In this document: positions 35,444 to 44,105 of the stretch, piece after piece
Layout: each line of letters opens with the position of its first letter
Position numbering within the stretch: position 1 is the first letter of the stretch
NCBI GenBank assembly: GCA_038148895.1
Contig: JBBVGQ010000005.1
Length of the DNA: 64,000 bases
Source: Tamlana sp038148895
Lineage (GTDB): Bacteria > Bacteroidota > Bacteroidia > Flavobacteriales > Flavobacteriaceae
Reading direction: 5' to 3' (one strand)
Made by a program: the position numbers and the translations under genes
Notes under the pieces: model-generated
Seen by the model: the letters and a program-made list of their open reading frames with translations, nothing else
The model's database searches: none
Told to the model about the DNA's origin: nothing

Positions 35444-36115
35444 ATGAAAAATTTACTTTCTAATTTAAAAATTTCGGTGCCAGATAAAATCTATGTTAAA
35501 GACCCAGAATCTTCAACATTGGGCAAACGCATCATTGAGCAAAGCATCCTTTTAATTGATGAACTAGGTTTTGATAGTTTCACCTTCAAAAAATTGGGAG
35601 CAGTTATTGGTTCAAACGAAAGTTCCATTTATCGCTATTTTGAAAGCAAACACAAATTATTGCTCTATTTATCGTCATGGTATTGGGCTTGGATTGAATA
35701 CCAATTGGTTTTTGAAACCTACAGCCTAAACCCAAACAAAAAGCTTGAAAAAGCCATTGAAGTTGTAACCAGAAGCACCAAGGAAGATTCAAATTTTTCA
35801 CACATTAACGAAGTTATTCTAAACCGAATTATAATTAACGAAAACTCAAAATCCTTCTTAACCAAAGAAGTAGACCAAGAAAACAAAGAAGGCTATTTTG
35901 TTGTTTACAAAAGCATTGTGCACCGCCTAAGAGATATGATAATAGAAATCAACCCCAATTACGAATTTCCATCAAGCCTCGCCAGCACTATTTTAGAGGG
36001 CAGCTTACACCAGCATTTTTTGAAGGAGCATTTTATATCAATAACCGACTGTAATGTCGGTATAACCCCAACCCAATTTTACAAAAACCTTGTACTAAAA
36101 ACTTTGACCGTTTAA
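35444..36115 (+). CDS. TetR/AcrR-family transcriptional regulator
   Basis: A 223-residue protein. The N-terminal HTH region (about residues 22-75) has LGFDSFTFKKLGAVIGSNESSIYRYFESKHKLL, the TetR recognition helix followed by YRYF. The start is the ATG at 35444; the earlier in-frame ATG at 35381 would add a hydrophobic stretch that lies over the promoter. It is followed after 3 nt by an ABC exporter, a membrane-fusion protein and a TolC protein. It probably represses this export operon and responds to an exported or toxic compound. The ligand is not predictable. Confidence 0.88.
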   Translation: MKNLLSNLKISVPDKIYVKDPESSTLGKRIIEQSILLIDELGFDSFTFKKLGAVIGSNESSIYRYFESKHKLLLYLSSWYWAWIEYQLVFETYSLNPNKKLEKAIEVVTRSTKEDSNFSHINEVILNRIIINENSKSFLTKEVDQENKEGYFVVYKSIVHRLRDMIIEINPNYEFPSSLASTILEGSLHQHFLKEHFISITDCNVGITPTQFYKNLVLKTLTV

Positions 36116-36118
36116 ATT

Positions 36119-37786
36119 ATGGAGCAATCTAAAATGACACCCTGGAGACGCCTAATTGGCTTACTTCAATTAGAGAAACGAGATATTCGCCAGATTTTCT
36201 ATTATGCCATTTTTGGAGGTATCGTGGCTCTGTCCTTACCTTTGGGAATTCAAGCTATAATCAATTTAATTCAGGGGGCACAGATTTCAACCTCATGGAT
36301 TATTTTGGTCATCATAGTAACTGTGGGCGTTGCTTTTTCAGGTTCTCTGCAATTGATGCAATTAAGAATAATTGAAACCATACAGCAACGTATCTTTACA
36401 CGCTCGTCTTTTGAACTGGCATACCGTTTTCCGAAAATAAAAATGTCGGAGCTTCGAAATTACTACCCACCAGAATTGGCAAACCGCTTTTTTGACACTT
36501 TGACCATTCAAAAAAGTTTGTCAAAAATTTTAATCGATGTTCCAACAGCAGTATTGCAAATTTTATTTGCCCTTACGCTACTTTCGTTTTACCATCCATT
36601 TTTTATAGTATTTGGTATTTTGCTATTGGGCCTTATTTTTGTCGTGTTTAAATTCACTGCTCAAAGAGGACTGGAAACCAGTCTAAAAGAATCCAAAAAC
36701 AAATACAAAGTTGCCCACTGGATTCAGGAAATAGCAAGATCGGTCACCAGTTTTAAGCTATCTGGAAGCACTCAACTAGGTATGAAAAAAAATGATGCCT
36801 TGGTAGATGAGTATTTAAAATCTAGAGAAAGTCACTTTAAGATACTAATGCAACAATTCATTCAAATGATTAGTTTTAAAGTGATTGTAACGGCAAGCTT
36901 ATTATTGATTGGTGGTGCTTTGGTGCTGAACCAAGAAATGAATATTGGACAATTTGTTGCTGCCGAAATTATCATCCTTTTGGTTATTGCTTCAGTTGAA
37001 AAATTGATTTTAGGATTGGAATCGTTCTATGACACATTGACTTCACTTGAAAAAATCGGGCAAATTGTTGATATGGAAATGGAAATGCAAAACGGCGATA
37101 GCCCTTCATTTTCAAAGGGCATGAACATAGAATTAGACCACGTTTGTTATGAGGTTTCCAATAGGGAAAAGCCGATTTTAAAGGACATTTCATTCACCAT
37201 AAATGCTAAAAGCAGAATTTTGATTCAAGGTGAAAGCGGTGCCGGAAAATCCACATTGCTTCAATTGATTGCAGGGGTGATGAAATCAACATCTGGCCAT
37301 ATTTACATTAATGACATGTCCATTGACAGCCTGCACCTCAACTTTTACAGGTCGCAACTCGGCCTTTCCTTATCGGACGAAACTCCATTTGAAGGCACAA
37401 TTCGGGAAAATTTAACCTTTGGAAATCCAGAAATTCCTGACGAAAAAATATATGAAATCCTCGATATTGTTGGATTAAAACCATTCATAAAAGACCAAGC
37501 CAAAGGGCTAAATACGGTTCTTTATCCTGATGGTAAACAAATGTCTTTTACCATATCTAAAAAACTGGTGTTGGCACGTGCCATTTTGAAATCCCCAAAA
37601 CTTCTCATTCTTGAGGATGCTTTGGACAGATTCAACCAAGCCGAAACAAACACTATAATAGACTACTTAACCCACAAAGATAGACCTTGGGGACTTATTG
37701 TAGTGAGCAGTAGCAGTGCATGGATTGATAAATGTAGCGAACTTATCAATTTAGATAGAGGTGTAATAAAATTTAAACGAGGTTAG
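36119..37786 (+). CDS. ABC exporter (membrane domain plus ATPase) with non-canonical ATP-site motifs
   Basis: Residues 1 to about 310 form a six-helix type-1 exporter membrane domain; about 335-555 are the nucleotide-binding domain. Walker A is intact (GESGAGKST, K377), and Walker B ends in LLILED. The Q-loop glutamine is replaced (LSDETPF, D420), the LSGGQ signature is SFTIS (about 476-480), and the H-loop histidine is serine (VVSSSSAW, S530). Partner genes are a HlyD-type protein 2 nt downstream and TolC. It may be a divergent exporter with slow or one-sided hydrolysis. No peptidase domain is present. Confidence 0.85.
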   Translation: MEQSKMTPWRRLIGLLQLEKRDIRQIFYYAIFGGIVALSLPLGIQAIINLIQGAQISTSWIILVIIVTVGVAFSGSLQLMQLRIIETIQQRIFTRSSFELAYRFPKIKMSELRNYYPPELANRFFDTLTIQKSLSKILIDVPTAVLQILFALTLLSFYHPFFIVFGILLLGLIFVVFKFTAQRGLETSLKESKNKYKVAHWIQEIARSVTSFKLSGSTQLGMKKNDALVDEYLKSRESHFKILMQQFIQMISFKVIVTASLLLIGGALVLNQEMNIGQFVAAEIIILLVIASVEKLILGLESFYDTLTSLEKIGQIVDMEMEMQNGDSPSFSKGMNIELDHVCYEVSNREKPILKDISFTINAKSRILIQGESGAGKSTLLQLIAGVMKSTSGHIYINDMSIDSLHLNFYRSQLGLSLSDETPFEGTIRENLTFGNPEIPDEKIYEILDIVGLKPFIKDQAKGLNTVLYPDGKQMSFTISKKLVLARAILKSPKLLILEDALDRFNQAETNTIIDYLTHKDRPWGLIVVSSSSAWIDKCSELINLDRGVIKFKRG

Positions 37787-37788
37787 TC

Positions 37789-39147
37789 ATGCTGAATATA
37801 TCCCACAATCAACTAAATAAAAAGATTGACTTAACTACGTTTAAGTCTGGAAAAAGTATAATTGATAAAAAATACTATAAACACTTCAATAGATTTTTAT
37901 TAGCAGCCGCCATTATTGGAGTGATAGTGCTTTTTCTTCCTTGGACCCAAAACATAACCGGACAAGGTTTGGTTACCACTTTAAAACCAAATCAGCGTCC
38001 GCAAACCATCCAATCGCAAATACCTGGGCGCATAGAAGAATGGTTTGTACAGGAAGGCGATTTTGTAAAAAAAGGCGATACCATTTTAAGGATTTCAGAA
38101 GTGAAAAGCGACTATTTTGACGACCAACTTGTTGAACGTACAAATGAACAGATTCAAGCCAAATCATCGTCAGTTATGGCCTATGAAGGAAAAGTTGAAG
38201 CATTGAACAGACAGATTTTGGCTTTAAAAACAGAGCAAAAGCTTAAACTGGAGCAAGCCAAAAATAAATTGATGCAAGCACAGCTAAAAGTGAAAAGTGA
38301 CAGCATAGATTTAGAGGCAGCAAAAACCAATATAGCCATTGCAGAGCGTCAGTTTAACCGAACACAAACGTTACAAACAGAAGGATTGATGGCTGTTAAG
38401 GATGTTGAGGAAAAACGCCTGAAGCTTCAAGAAACTCAAGCCAAATTAATTTCGCAAGAAAATAAATATTTGGCTAGCCAAAATGAAGCCATAAATGCCA
38501 AATTGGAACTATCAAGAACAAACGCAGAATTTGCTGATAAAATATCCAAGGCAGAAAGCGATATGTTTACCGCAAAATCCAGCCAGTTCGACACGAAAGC
38601 CCAAGTAACAAAACTTGAAAATGCTTTTAGCAATTACAAAAAACGAAACAGTTTGCTATTTGTAACTGCTCCCCAAGATGGTTATATCAACCGAGCTGTA
38701 ACTGGAGGTGTTGGTGTTACATTTAAAGAAGGAACAGACCTTGTTGGCATTATGCCTGCCCAGTACGATTTGGCAGTTGAAACCTTTGTGAAGCCGATAG
38801 ACCTTCCCTTGCTACATATTGGCGAAAAAGTAAGAGTACAATTTGATGGATGGCCCGCCATAGTATTTAGCGGTTGGCCAAATGCGTCCTATGGAACGTA
38901 TGGTGCAAAAATTGTAGCCATTGAGCGGTTTATAAGTGATAATGGAAAATACAGAGTACTATTAGCCCCAGATGAGAAAGATTATAAATGGCCAAAAGAC
39001 ATTAGGGTTGGCTCTGGAGCAAGAACCATTGCGCTTCTTGAAGATGTGCCCATTTGGTTTGAACTGTGGAGGCAAATCAACAGCTTCCCTCCCAACTACT
39101 ATCAACCAGAAATGAATAAAACAGCTTCAAAGGAAGATAAAAAATGA
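37789..39147 (+). CDS. HlyD-family membrane fusion protein
   Basis: A 452-residue periplasmic adaptor: an N-terminal membrane anchor (about residues 36-52), a biotinyl-lipoyl-like domain (GRIEEWFVQEGDFVKKGDTIL, about 79-99), a long alpha-helical hairpin (about 120-280) and a beta-barrel. It starts 2 nt after the ABC gene and overlaps tolC by 4 nt. It links the inner-membrane exporter to the outer-membrane channel in a type I or MFP-dependent export system. The substrate is unknown. Confidence 0.9.
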   Translation: MLNISHNQLNKKIDLTTFKSGKSIIDKKYYKHFNRFLLAAAIIGVIVLFLPWTQNITGQGLVTTLKPNQRPQTIQSQIPGRIEEWFVQEGDFVKKGDTILRISEVKSDYFDDQLVERTNEQIQAKSSSVMAYEGKVEALNRQILALKTEQKLKLEQAKNKLMQAQLKVKSDSIDLEAAKTNIAIAERQFNRTQTLQTEGLMAVKDVEEKRLKLQETQAKLISQENKYLASQNEAINAKLELSRTNAEFADKISKAESDMFTAKSSQFDTKAQVTKLENAFSNYKKRNSLLFVTAPQDGYINRAVTGGVGVTFKEGTDLVGIMPAQYDLAVETFVKPIDLPLLHIGEKVRVQFDGWPAIVFSGWPNASYGTYGAKIVAIERFISDNGKYRVLLAPDEKDYKWPKDIRVGSGARTIALLEDVPIWFELWRQINSFPPNYYQPEMNKTASKEDKK

Positions 39148-40550
39148 GATATTTAATTTTGAGCATCATATTATTCCTAAGTGGCTTGGCTAAGGCACAA
39201 GATAGCACCGCAGTCATAACTCTTGCAGAATATTTAGGGTACGTAAAAGCCTATCACCCCATCGTGAAACAGGCCAATTTGGTTATTTCAGAAAGTGAAG
39301 CTAAATTGTTAAAAGCCCGAGGTGCATTCGACCCAAAAATTGAAGTTGACTATAACCAAAAGACTTTTAAAAACACGGATTACTACGACAAACTTAATGC
39401 CACGTTTAAAATCCCGACATGGTTCGGCATAGAGTTTAAGGGCAATTTTGAGGACAATTCAGGCGCATACCTAAACCCAGAAGCAACTGTTCCAACCGAT
39501 GGGCTATACAGTGCTGGTGTTTCCATTCCTGTGGCACGTGGTTTATTGACCAACAAACGCATGGCCATGCTGCGTCAATCCAAACTTTATATAAACCAAG
39601 CAAAGGCAGACCGACAGTTGATAGTCAATCAAATTTTATATGATGCCACCTTAGTTTACTTCAATTGGTTAAAAACTTACAACGAAAAACTGGTGTACGA
39701 AGCCTTTTTAAATAATGCCGAAATAAGATTTAACGGGATTAAAAAGAGCTATGAAATGGGAGACAAACCTGCCATTGACACTTTGGAAGCAAGAATCACC
39801 TTGAACACCCGAAAGTTGAATCTGGAGAAATCACGGATTAAGTTTATTAAATCATCTTTGGAACTGTCAAACTATTTGTGGCTAAACAACAATACACCCG
39901 TTGAAATTAAGGAAGGCATTGTACCGGACACAAATACCTACAACACCATTGATACAACCCTTAATACATCTGAACTGGATATTGAAACTTTTGATATTGA
40001 AAATCATCCCAAGTTGAAATCCTTGGACTATAAATTCAAAAGTTTAACCATTGAAAAACGTTTGCAGCGGAACAACCTACTGCCGCAAATCGATTTACAA
40101 TACAATTTTTTATCGCAAACCCCAGATATCGCTCGGTCTTTCAACACATCGGCTTATAAAAGTGGCGTAAACATCAATATCCCTCTATTTTTAAGAAAAG
40201 AACGTGGCGATTTAAAATTGGCCAATGTAAAACTTCAGAATACAGAATTTGAAATTCAAAACACCAGAATTAGTCTGGAAAATAAAATTGATGCCATAAA
40301 CCAAGAATTGGATTCTTATGCTTTGCAAAACGACTATACAAACACCATAATTGAAGACTACGGTAAAATGCTTACTGCTGAAGAACGGAAATTCTTTTTG
40401 GGTGAAAGTTCACTGTTCTTGGTAAACTCACGAGAATCAAAACTCATTGATGCCAAATTAAAGGCCATAGAATTGGAAAACAACTTTTTCAGCACAAAGG
40501 CCTCTTTATTTAATGTATTGGCGAGTTTTGATTTAGAAGCTGCCGAATAA
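39144..40550 (+). CDS. TolC-family outer membrane efflux protein
   Basis: A signal peptide (MRYLILSIILFLSGLAKAQ) and the repeated helical TolC architecture over 468 residues, including SLPVARG-like and INIPLFLRKERGDL segments that mark the two structural repeats. It overlaps the HlyD gene by 4 nt (ATGA) and completes the tripartite exporter regulated by the TetR protein. A bidirectional terminator follows. Confidence 0.92.
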   Translation: MRYLILSIILFLSGLAKAQDSTAVITLAEYLGYVKAYHPIVKQANLVISESEAKLLKARGAFDPKIEVDYNQKTFKNTDYYDKLNATFKIPTWFGIEFKGNFEDNSGAYLNPEATVPTDGLYSAGVSIPVARGLLTNKRMAMLRQSKLYINQAKADRQLIVNQILYDATLVYFNWLKTYNEKLVYEAFLNNAEIRFNGIKKSYEMGDKPAIDTLEARITLNTRKLNLEKSRIKFIKSSLELSNYLWLNNNTPVEIKEGIVPDTNTYNTIDTTLNTSELDIETFDIENHPKLKSLDYKFKSLTIEKRLQRNNLLPQIDLQYNFLSQTPDIARSFNTSAYKSGVNINIPLFLRKERGDLKLANVKLQNTEFEIQNTRISLENKIDAINQELDSYALQNDYTNTIIEDYGKMLTAEERKFFLGESSLFLVNSRESKLIDAKLKAIELENNFFSTKASLFNVLASFDLEAAE

Positions 40551-40551
40551 A

Positions 40552-40600
40552 AAAAGTAGCTTAAAAGCCAAATAATTCATTGACATTTTAAACTACTTTT
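40552..40600. terminator. Bidirectional terminator between tolC and uspA
   Basis: Arms AAAAGTAG...AAAA and TTTT...CTACTTTT (about 40552-40566 and 40586-40600) pair with one mismatch. It lies between two convergent genes and has A and T runs on opposite sides. Confidence 0.7.
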
Positions 40601-40639
40601 CATAAAGTTTGGCTAACCAATTTAAACCAACAAAACACG

Positions 40640-41473
40640 TTACATTTTAAAAGTAATAACTGGAAGGCTTGCATGGTTGGCTATATCTTCGCCTACACTG
40701 CCTTCAAAGAAATGTGCCAATCCTTTCTTGCCATGGGTTGGCACGGCAATAATATCTGCCCCAATTTTATTGGCAAAGTTTAAAACGCCATCTTCAATAG
40801 TATAGTCTGAAACGTAATGCACATCTTCCATTTTATCTAAATTTCGTTCAGCCTTGGTGAAAAAGTTCACCACACTTTTTTCAATTTCAATTGAGCTTTT
40901 AAAACGTTCATTGGGCAAATTCACATAAACCAAATAAACTTTAGATTTCATTTTTTTGAACAAACTGGTCGCCTTTAAATAAGATTCAATGGCTTCCTCA
41001 GAAAAATCACAGGCAAAAGCTACCACATCAAAATTAATATCGGTCAAGCTATTTTTCACAACAAGCACTGGAATATCAGAAGAACGCACCACGCGCTCGG
41101 TATTGGAACCTACAAAGAATTCTTTAAGCCCCGTAGCCCCATGTGAGCCCATGACAATTAAATCGGCATGATTTTTCATGGCCACATCGTTAACCTCACT
41201 AAACACTTTAAAATGCTTGATAATGGGTTTTACTTTTACATCTTTTAGATAATCTCTATTCAAAAATTCTTCAAACTTTTGCTCTGCAAGTTGAAGAAAA
41301 TACATGGCCTTTTCGTTTTGCAATCCATCTGAAGCAGAAAGCATAATATCAGACATTTCAAGCATGTGCAGGGCCAACACCTCAGCATTATTTCTTCTAG
41401 CTAAATTGGCGGCCGTTTTCAATGCAAATTCTGAATGTTCAGAAAAATCTATAGGTACAATAATGGTTTTCAT
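40640..41473 (-). CDS. Universal stress protein with two Usp domains
   Basis: A 277-residue tandem UspA protein. The first domain begins IIVPIDFSEHSEFALK and ends with the nucleotide-binding motif GSHGATGLKEFFVGSNTERV (about residues 111-130). The second begins DVVAFACDFSEEAIES and ends PTHGKKGLAHFFEGSVGEDI. It lies 29 nt downstream of hemN on the same strand and is probably expressed from the hemN FNR-like promoter. That fits the frequent induction of Usp proteins under oxygen limitation. Cytoplasmic; molecular action unknown. Confidence 0.92.
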   Translation of the reverse strand: MKTIIVPIDFSEHSEFALKTAANLARRNNAEVLALHMLEMSDIMLSASDGLQNEKAMYFLQLAEQKFEEFLNRDYLKDVKVKPIIKHFKVFSEVNDVAMKNHADLIVMGSHGATGLKEFFVGSNTERVVRSSDIPVLVVKNSLTDINFDVVAFACDFSEEAIESYLKATSLFKKMKSKVYLVYVNLPNERFKSSIEIEKSVVNFFTKAERNLDKMEDVHYVSDYTIEDGVLNFANKIGADIIAVPTHGKKGLAHFFEGSVGEDIANHASLPVITFKM

Positions 41474-41502
41474 AAATAATTAGGTTTTAAGTGAGACACA
41501 TG

Positions 41503-42867
41503 TTAAACAGTCATTGAAAACAACTGTGTATCGGGTTGTTTTCTTTGCAACAACAAATCAAAAGCCATACAAATGTTTCTCACATAGGGCTGGCCTTGTT
41601 TGGTAACCTCAATGGCACTGGGCTTTATATTGAGCAATCCATCTTTTTCCATTTCCTTTAACTTAATGAGCACATCTGGAATTTCTTTGAACCACAAATG
41701 TTCGTTATCCCAAGAGGTTTTAAATTGACACATCAAGTTAAGAATATGTTTTCGAATAATTAAATCTTCTTCGTTTAAAATATGCCCCCTATATACTGGC
41801 AAAGTATTTTCATCCAACAATTGGTAATAATCTTCAATGGTTTTCACATTTTGGGCAAAACCATACCAACTATCACTAATGGCCGATACACCAAGCCCAA
41901 TCATGGCTTGCGTTTTTGATGCCGTATACCCCATAAAATTTCTGTGCAATTTGCCATTGACCATGGATTGATATAAGCTATCCTTTTTAAGGGCAAAATG
42001 GTCCATTCCAACTTCGGTGTAGCCAACTTCGGCTAGAAGTTCTTTGCCCGTTTCATATTGCATGCGTTTTAATTTCGCTGACGGCAAATCTTCATCATTA
42101 AAACCACGCTGGCCATTACCTTTTATCCAAGGCACATGGGCGTAACTGTAAAAAGCCAATCGGTCTGGCAACAGTTCCTTTGTTTTTAAGATGGTCTCCC
42201 GAACATGCTCTAAAGTTTGGAAGGGAAGCCCGAAAATAATATCATGACCTACAGAGGTGTACCCAATCTCCCTTGCAACTTCAGTTGCTTTCTTTACATT
42301 TTCAAATGGTTGAATTCTGTTTATGGCCTTTTGCACCGTTTCATTATAATCCTGTACGCCATAGCTTACTCGCCTAAAGCCAACGTCATACAAAGCCTGA
42401 AGATGTTCACGGGTAGTATTGTTTGGGTGACCTTCAAAACTAAATTCATAATTCTTAGCAAGTACGGCATCATTTAATATACCAGATATTAATTGCTTTA
42501 AGTTTTGCGGACTGAAAAAAGTAGGTGTACCGCCTCCAAGATGGAGTTCTTTAATAATTGGTTTTTCATCAAATAAGCTCAAGTACAGCTTCCATTCCTT
42601 TATAACAGCATTGATGTATGGCGATTCTACACTATGTTGTTTTGTTATGCGCTTATTGCATCCACAAAAGGTACACAGGCTTTCGCAAAAGGGTAAATGA
42701 ATATAAAGACTGATGCCTTCTTCGGCGTTACTTTCATTAAATGATTTTATCAAGGAATTTTTCCAATTCTCCTGAGAAAACGTGGTTTGGTTCCAATAGG
42801 GCACAGTTGGGTAACTCGTATAACGAGGCCCAGCAATATTATATTTATTGACCAAAGATTTTAACAT
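41503..42867 (-). CDS. hemN: Oxygen-independent coproporphyrinogen III oxidase
   Basis: Radical SAM haem-synthesis enzyme used when oxygen is scarce. HLPFCESLCTFCGC carries the CX3CX2CXC pattern of true HemN (not HemW), preceded by GPRYTSYPTVPYW. I place the start at the ATG at 42867, three codons inside the longest frame (ATG at 42876). The earlier ATG would lie almost on the predicted transcription start. 454 residues is the normal length. The promoter has an FNR-like palindrome, and uspA follows. It supplies haem for the microaerobic cbb3 oxidase. Confidence 0.95.
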   Translation of the reverse strand: MLKSLVNKYNIAGPRYTSYPTVPYWNQTTFSQENWKNSLIKSFNESNAEEGISLYIHLPFCESLCTFCGCNKRITKQHSVESPYINAVIKEWKLYLSLFDEKPIIKELHLGGGTPTFFSPQNLKQLISGILNDAVLAKNYEFSFEGHPNNTTREHLQALYDVGFRRVSYGVQDYNETVQKAINRIQPFENVKKATEVAREIGYTSVGHDIIFGLPFQTLEHVRETILKTKELLPDRLAFYSYAHVPWIKGNGQRGFNDEDLPSAKLKRMQYETGKELLAEVGYTEVGMDHFALKKDSLYQSMVNGKLHRNFMGYTASKTQAMIGLGVSAISDSWYGFAQNVKTIEDYYQLLDENTLPVYRGHILNEEDLIIRKHILNLMCQFKTSWDNEHLWFKEIPDVLIKLKEMEKDGLLNIKPSAIEVTKQGQPYVRNICMAFDLLLQRKQPDTQLFSMTV

Positions 42868-42884
42868 ACCTAACATTTATAATT

Positions 42885-42928
42885 CAAAAGTAAACGAACA
42901 TACAAATTAAAAATATGACATATGTCAG
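42885..42928 (-). promoter_or_regulatory. hemN promoter with FNR-like palindrome
   Basis: On the minus strand CTGAC-ATAT-GTCAT (42915-42928), 22 nt, then TACTTTTG (42885-42892). The element and spacing are identical to the cco promoter. The site also lies 66 nt upstream of the divergent sodC ATG, but no -7 element is found at 22 nt in that direction. Confidence 0.68.
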
Positions 42929-42994
42929 TTAAGATATTTGCAATTGTTTCATTATTGTTTTAACTTTCCATGAATCAAAAAAAACCTGAATAAA

Positions 42995-43570
42995 ATGAAG
43001 AATTTAAGCTATTTAATATTGATATTGGTCCTTAGTTTAACCGCTTGTAAAAAAGTTAAAAAAGAAGTCGAAACCACTACAGAGGATATGGAAGCTGTTG
43101 AAGCTGTCGTATCTGAAGCAAAAAAATTAAAAATAGAGTTAGCACCAAAAAGTGAAAGTGATGTTACCGGCACTGTTTTTTTCAAAGAAGAAGATGGTGT
43201 AGTGAGCATGACCGCCATGCTGAGTGGTCTGGAACCTGGCGAACACGCCATTCATATTCACGCATCTTCTGATTGCTCTTCACCCGACGGAACATCTGCT
43301 GGTGGACATTGGAACCCAACAGCACAACCTCATGGAAAATGGGGCATGGCAGAAGGTTATCACAAAGGGGATATTGGCAATTTTACTGCCGATGAAAATG
43401 GCAATGCCACCGTTTCTTTTTCTACTGACGAATGGTGCATTGGCTGTGATGATGAAACCAAAAACATTGTTGGAAAGGGCGTTATTGTACACGCTGGCGC
43501 CGATGATTTTACATCACAACCCTCTGGAGCTGCTGGAGCAAGGGTAAGCTGTGCCGGCATTATTGAATAA
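42995..43570 (+). CDS. sodC: Cu/Zn superoxide dismutase, lipoprotein
   Basis: A lipoprotein signal with lipobox LTAC (C18), a short charged linker, then the SodC fold. The copper/zinc ligand motifs are HAIHIHASSDC (His pair), GGHWNP, HKGDIGN and VIVHAGADD; the disulphide cysteines and a C-terminal arginine (GARVSC) are present. It detoxifies superoxide in the periplasm. It is divergent from hemN, so the intergenic FNR-like site could also affect it. Confidence 0.95.
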   Translation: MKNLSYLILILVLSLTACKKVKKEVETTTEDMEAVEAVVSEAKKLKIELAPKSESDVTGTVFFKEEDGVVSMTAMLSGLEPGEHAIHIHASSDCSSPDGTSAGGHWNPTAQPHGKWGMAEGYHKGDIGNFTADENGNATVSFSTDEWCIGCDDETKNIVGKGVIVHAGADDFTSQPSGAAGARVSCAGIIE

Positions 43571-43617
43571 ATATTTTTCCATCAGCCTGTTCAATAATTT
43601 TCATTGACATCTAACTT

Positions 43618-43968
43618 ATGCCCAAAACCCAGTATAGCGTTTATGTGGTAGAATTGTCAAAACGTGTTTTTACCGAACATGCCAAGTTTAGAAACGCAAA
43701 CCCCCAGTTTAATGGTGTGCTGCAATGCCTTTATGTGGGCATGACAAGCAAAACTCCAAAGGAACGCTTTATGCAGCATAAAACAGTTTACACAAATAAA
43801 AAAGGGTATAAAATATCATCCAATATTGTTCAAAAGTATGGCATGTATTTGCGCCCTAGTTTATACAATCACCTTAACCCCATTGAAACAAGGGAAGAAG
43901 CTATGGATATTGAAGAAAAATTGGCGTTGTATTTAAGACGGCAGGGCTACGCCGTTTGGTACAATTAA
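43618..43968 (+). CDS. GIY-YIG-like nuclease family protein
   Basis: A small 116-residue protein. VYVVEL (residues 8-13) and CLYVGMTSKTPKERFMQH (about 37-54) resemble the GIY-YIG beta hairpin and catalytic arginine region. A glutamate-rich C-terminus (EEAMDIEEKLALYLRRQGYAVW) follows. Short homologues of this kind are widespread and uncharacterised. It lies 47 nt after sodC and upstream of structured element C. Nuclease activity is not established. Confidence 0.72.
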   Translation: MPKTQYSVYVVELSKRVFTEHAKFRNANPQFNGVLQCLYVGMTSKTPKERFMQHKTVYTNKKGYKISSNIVQKYGMYLRPSLYNHLNPIETREEAMDIEEKLALYLRRQGYAVWYN

Positions 43969-44011
43969 AAACAAAAGCCTTTTGACGTTGGAATGAAATT
44001 AGCTGATTGTC

Positions 44012-44099
44012 GCGTTAGGGATTGGAATGGTTAGCTTTTGGCGAGGCGCGCATCGAGCCAAAACTATTAATACAAAGCCCGACCCTTGGGGAACGCCCC
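44012..44099 (+). ncRNA. Structured intergenic element, copy C
   Basis: Closing helix GCGTTA (44012-44017) with AACGC (44093-44097). The inner hairpin TTTTGGC/GCCAAAA and its loop are nearly identical to copy A, and the unpaired GGGATTG and AAAGCCCGACCC are kept. It lies 43 nt downstream of the GIY-YIG-like gene, in sense orientation, in the gap between convergent genes. Confidence 0.55.
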
Positions 44100-44105
44100 A
44101 AATAT

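Noticed and set aside
36119..37786. ABC exporter gene called as a pseudogene
   Set aside because: The frame is complete, coupled to its neighbours and keeps Walker A and B, so decay is not shown.
42929..42994. FNR-type promoter for sodC on the plus strand
   Set aside because: No TAnnTTTG element is found 22 nt from the palindrome in that direction.
28757..44099. Three similar elements considered as CRISPR repeats or IS ends
   Set aside because: They are kilobases apart, have no regular spacers and no cas or transposase genes, and fold internally.
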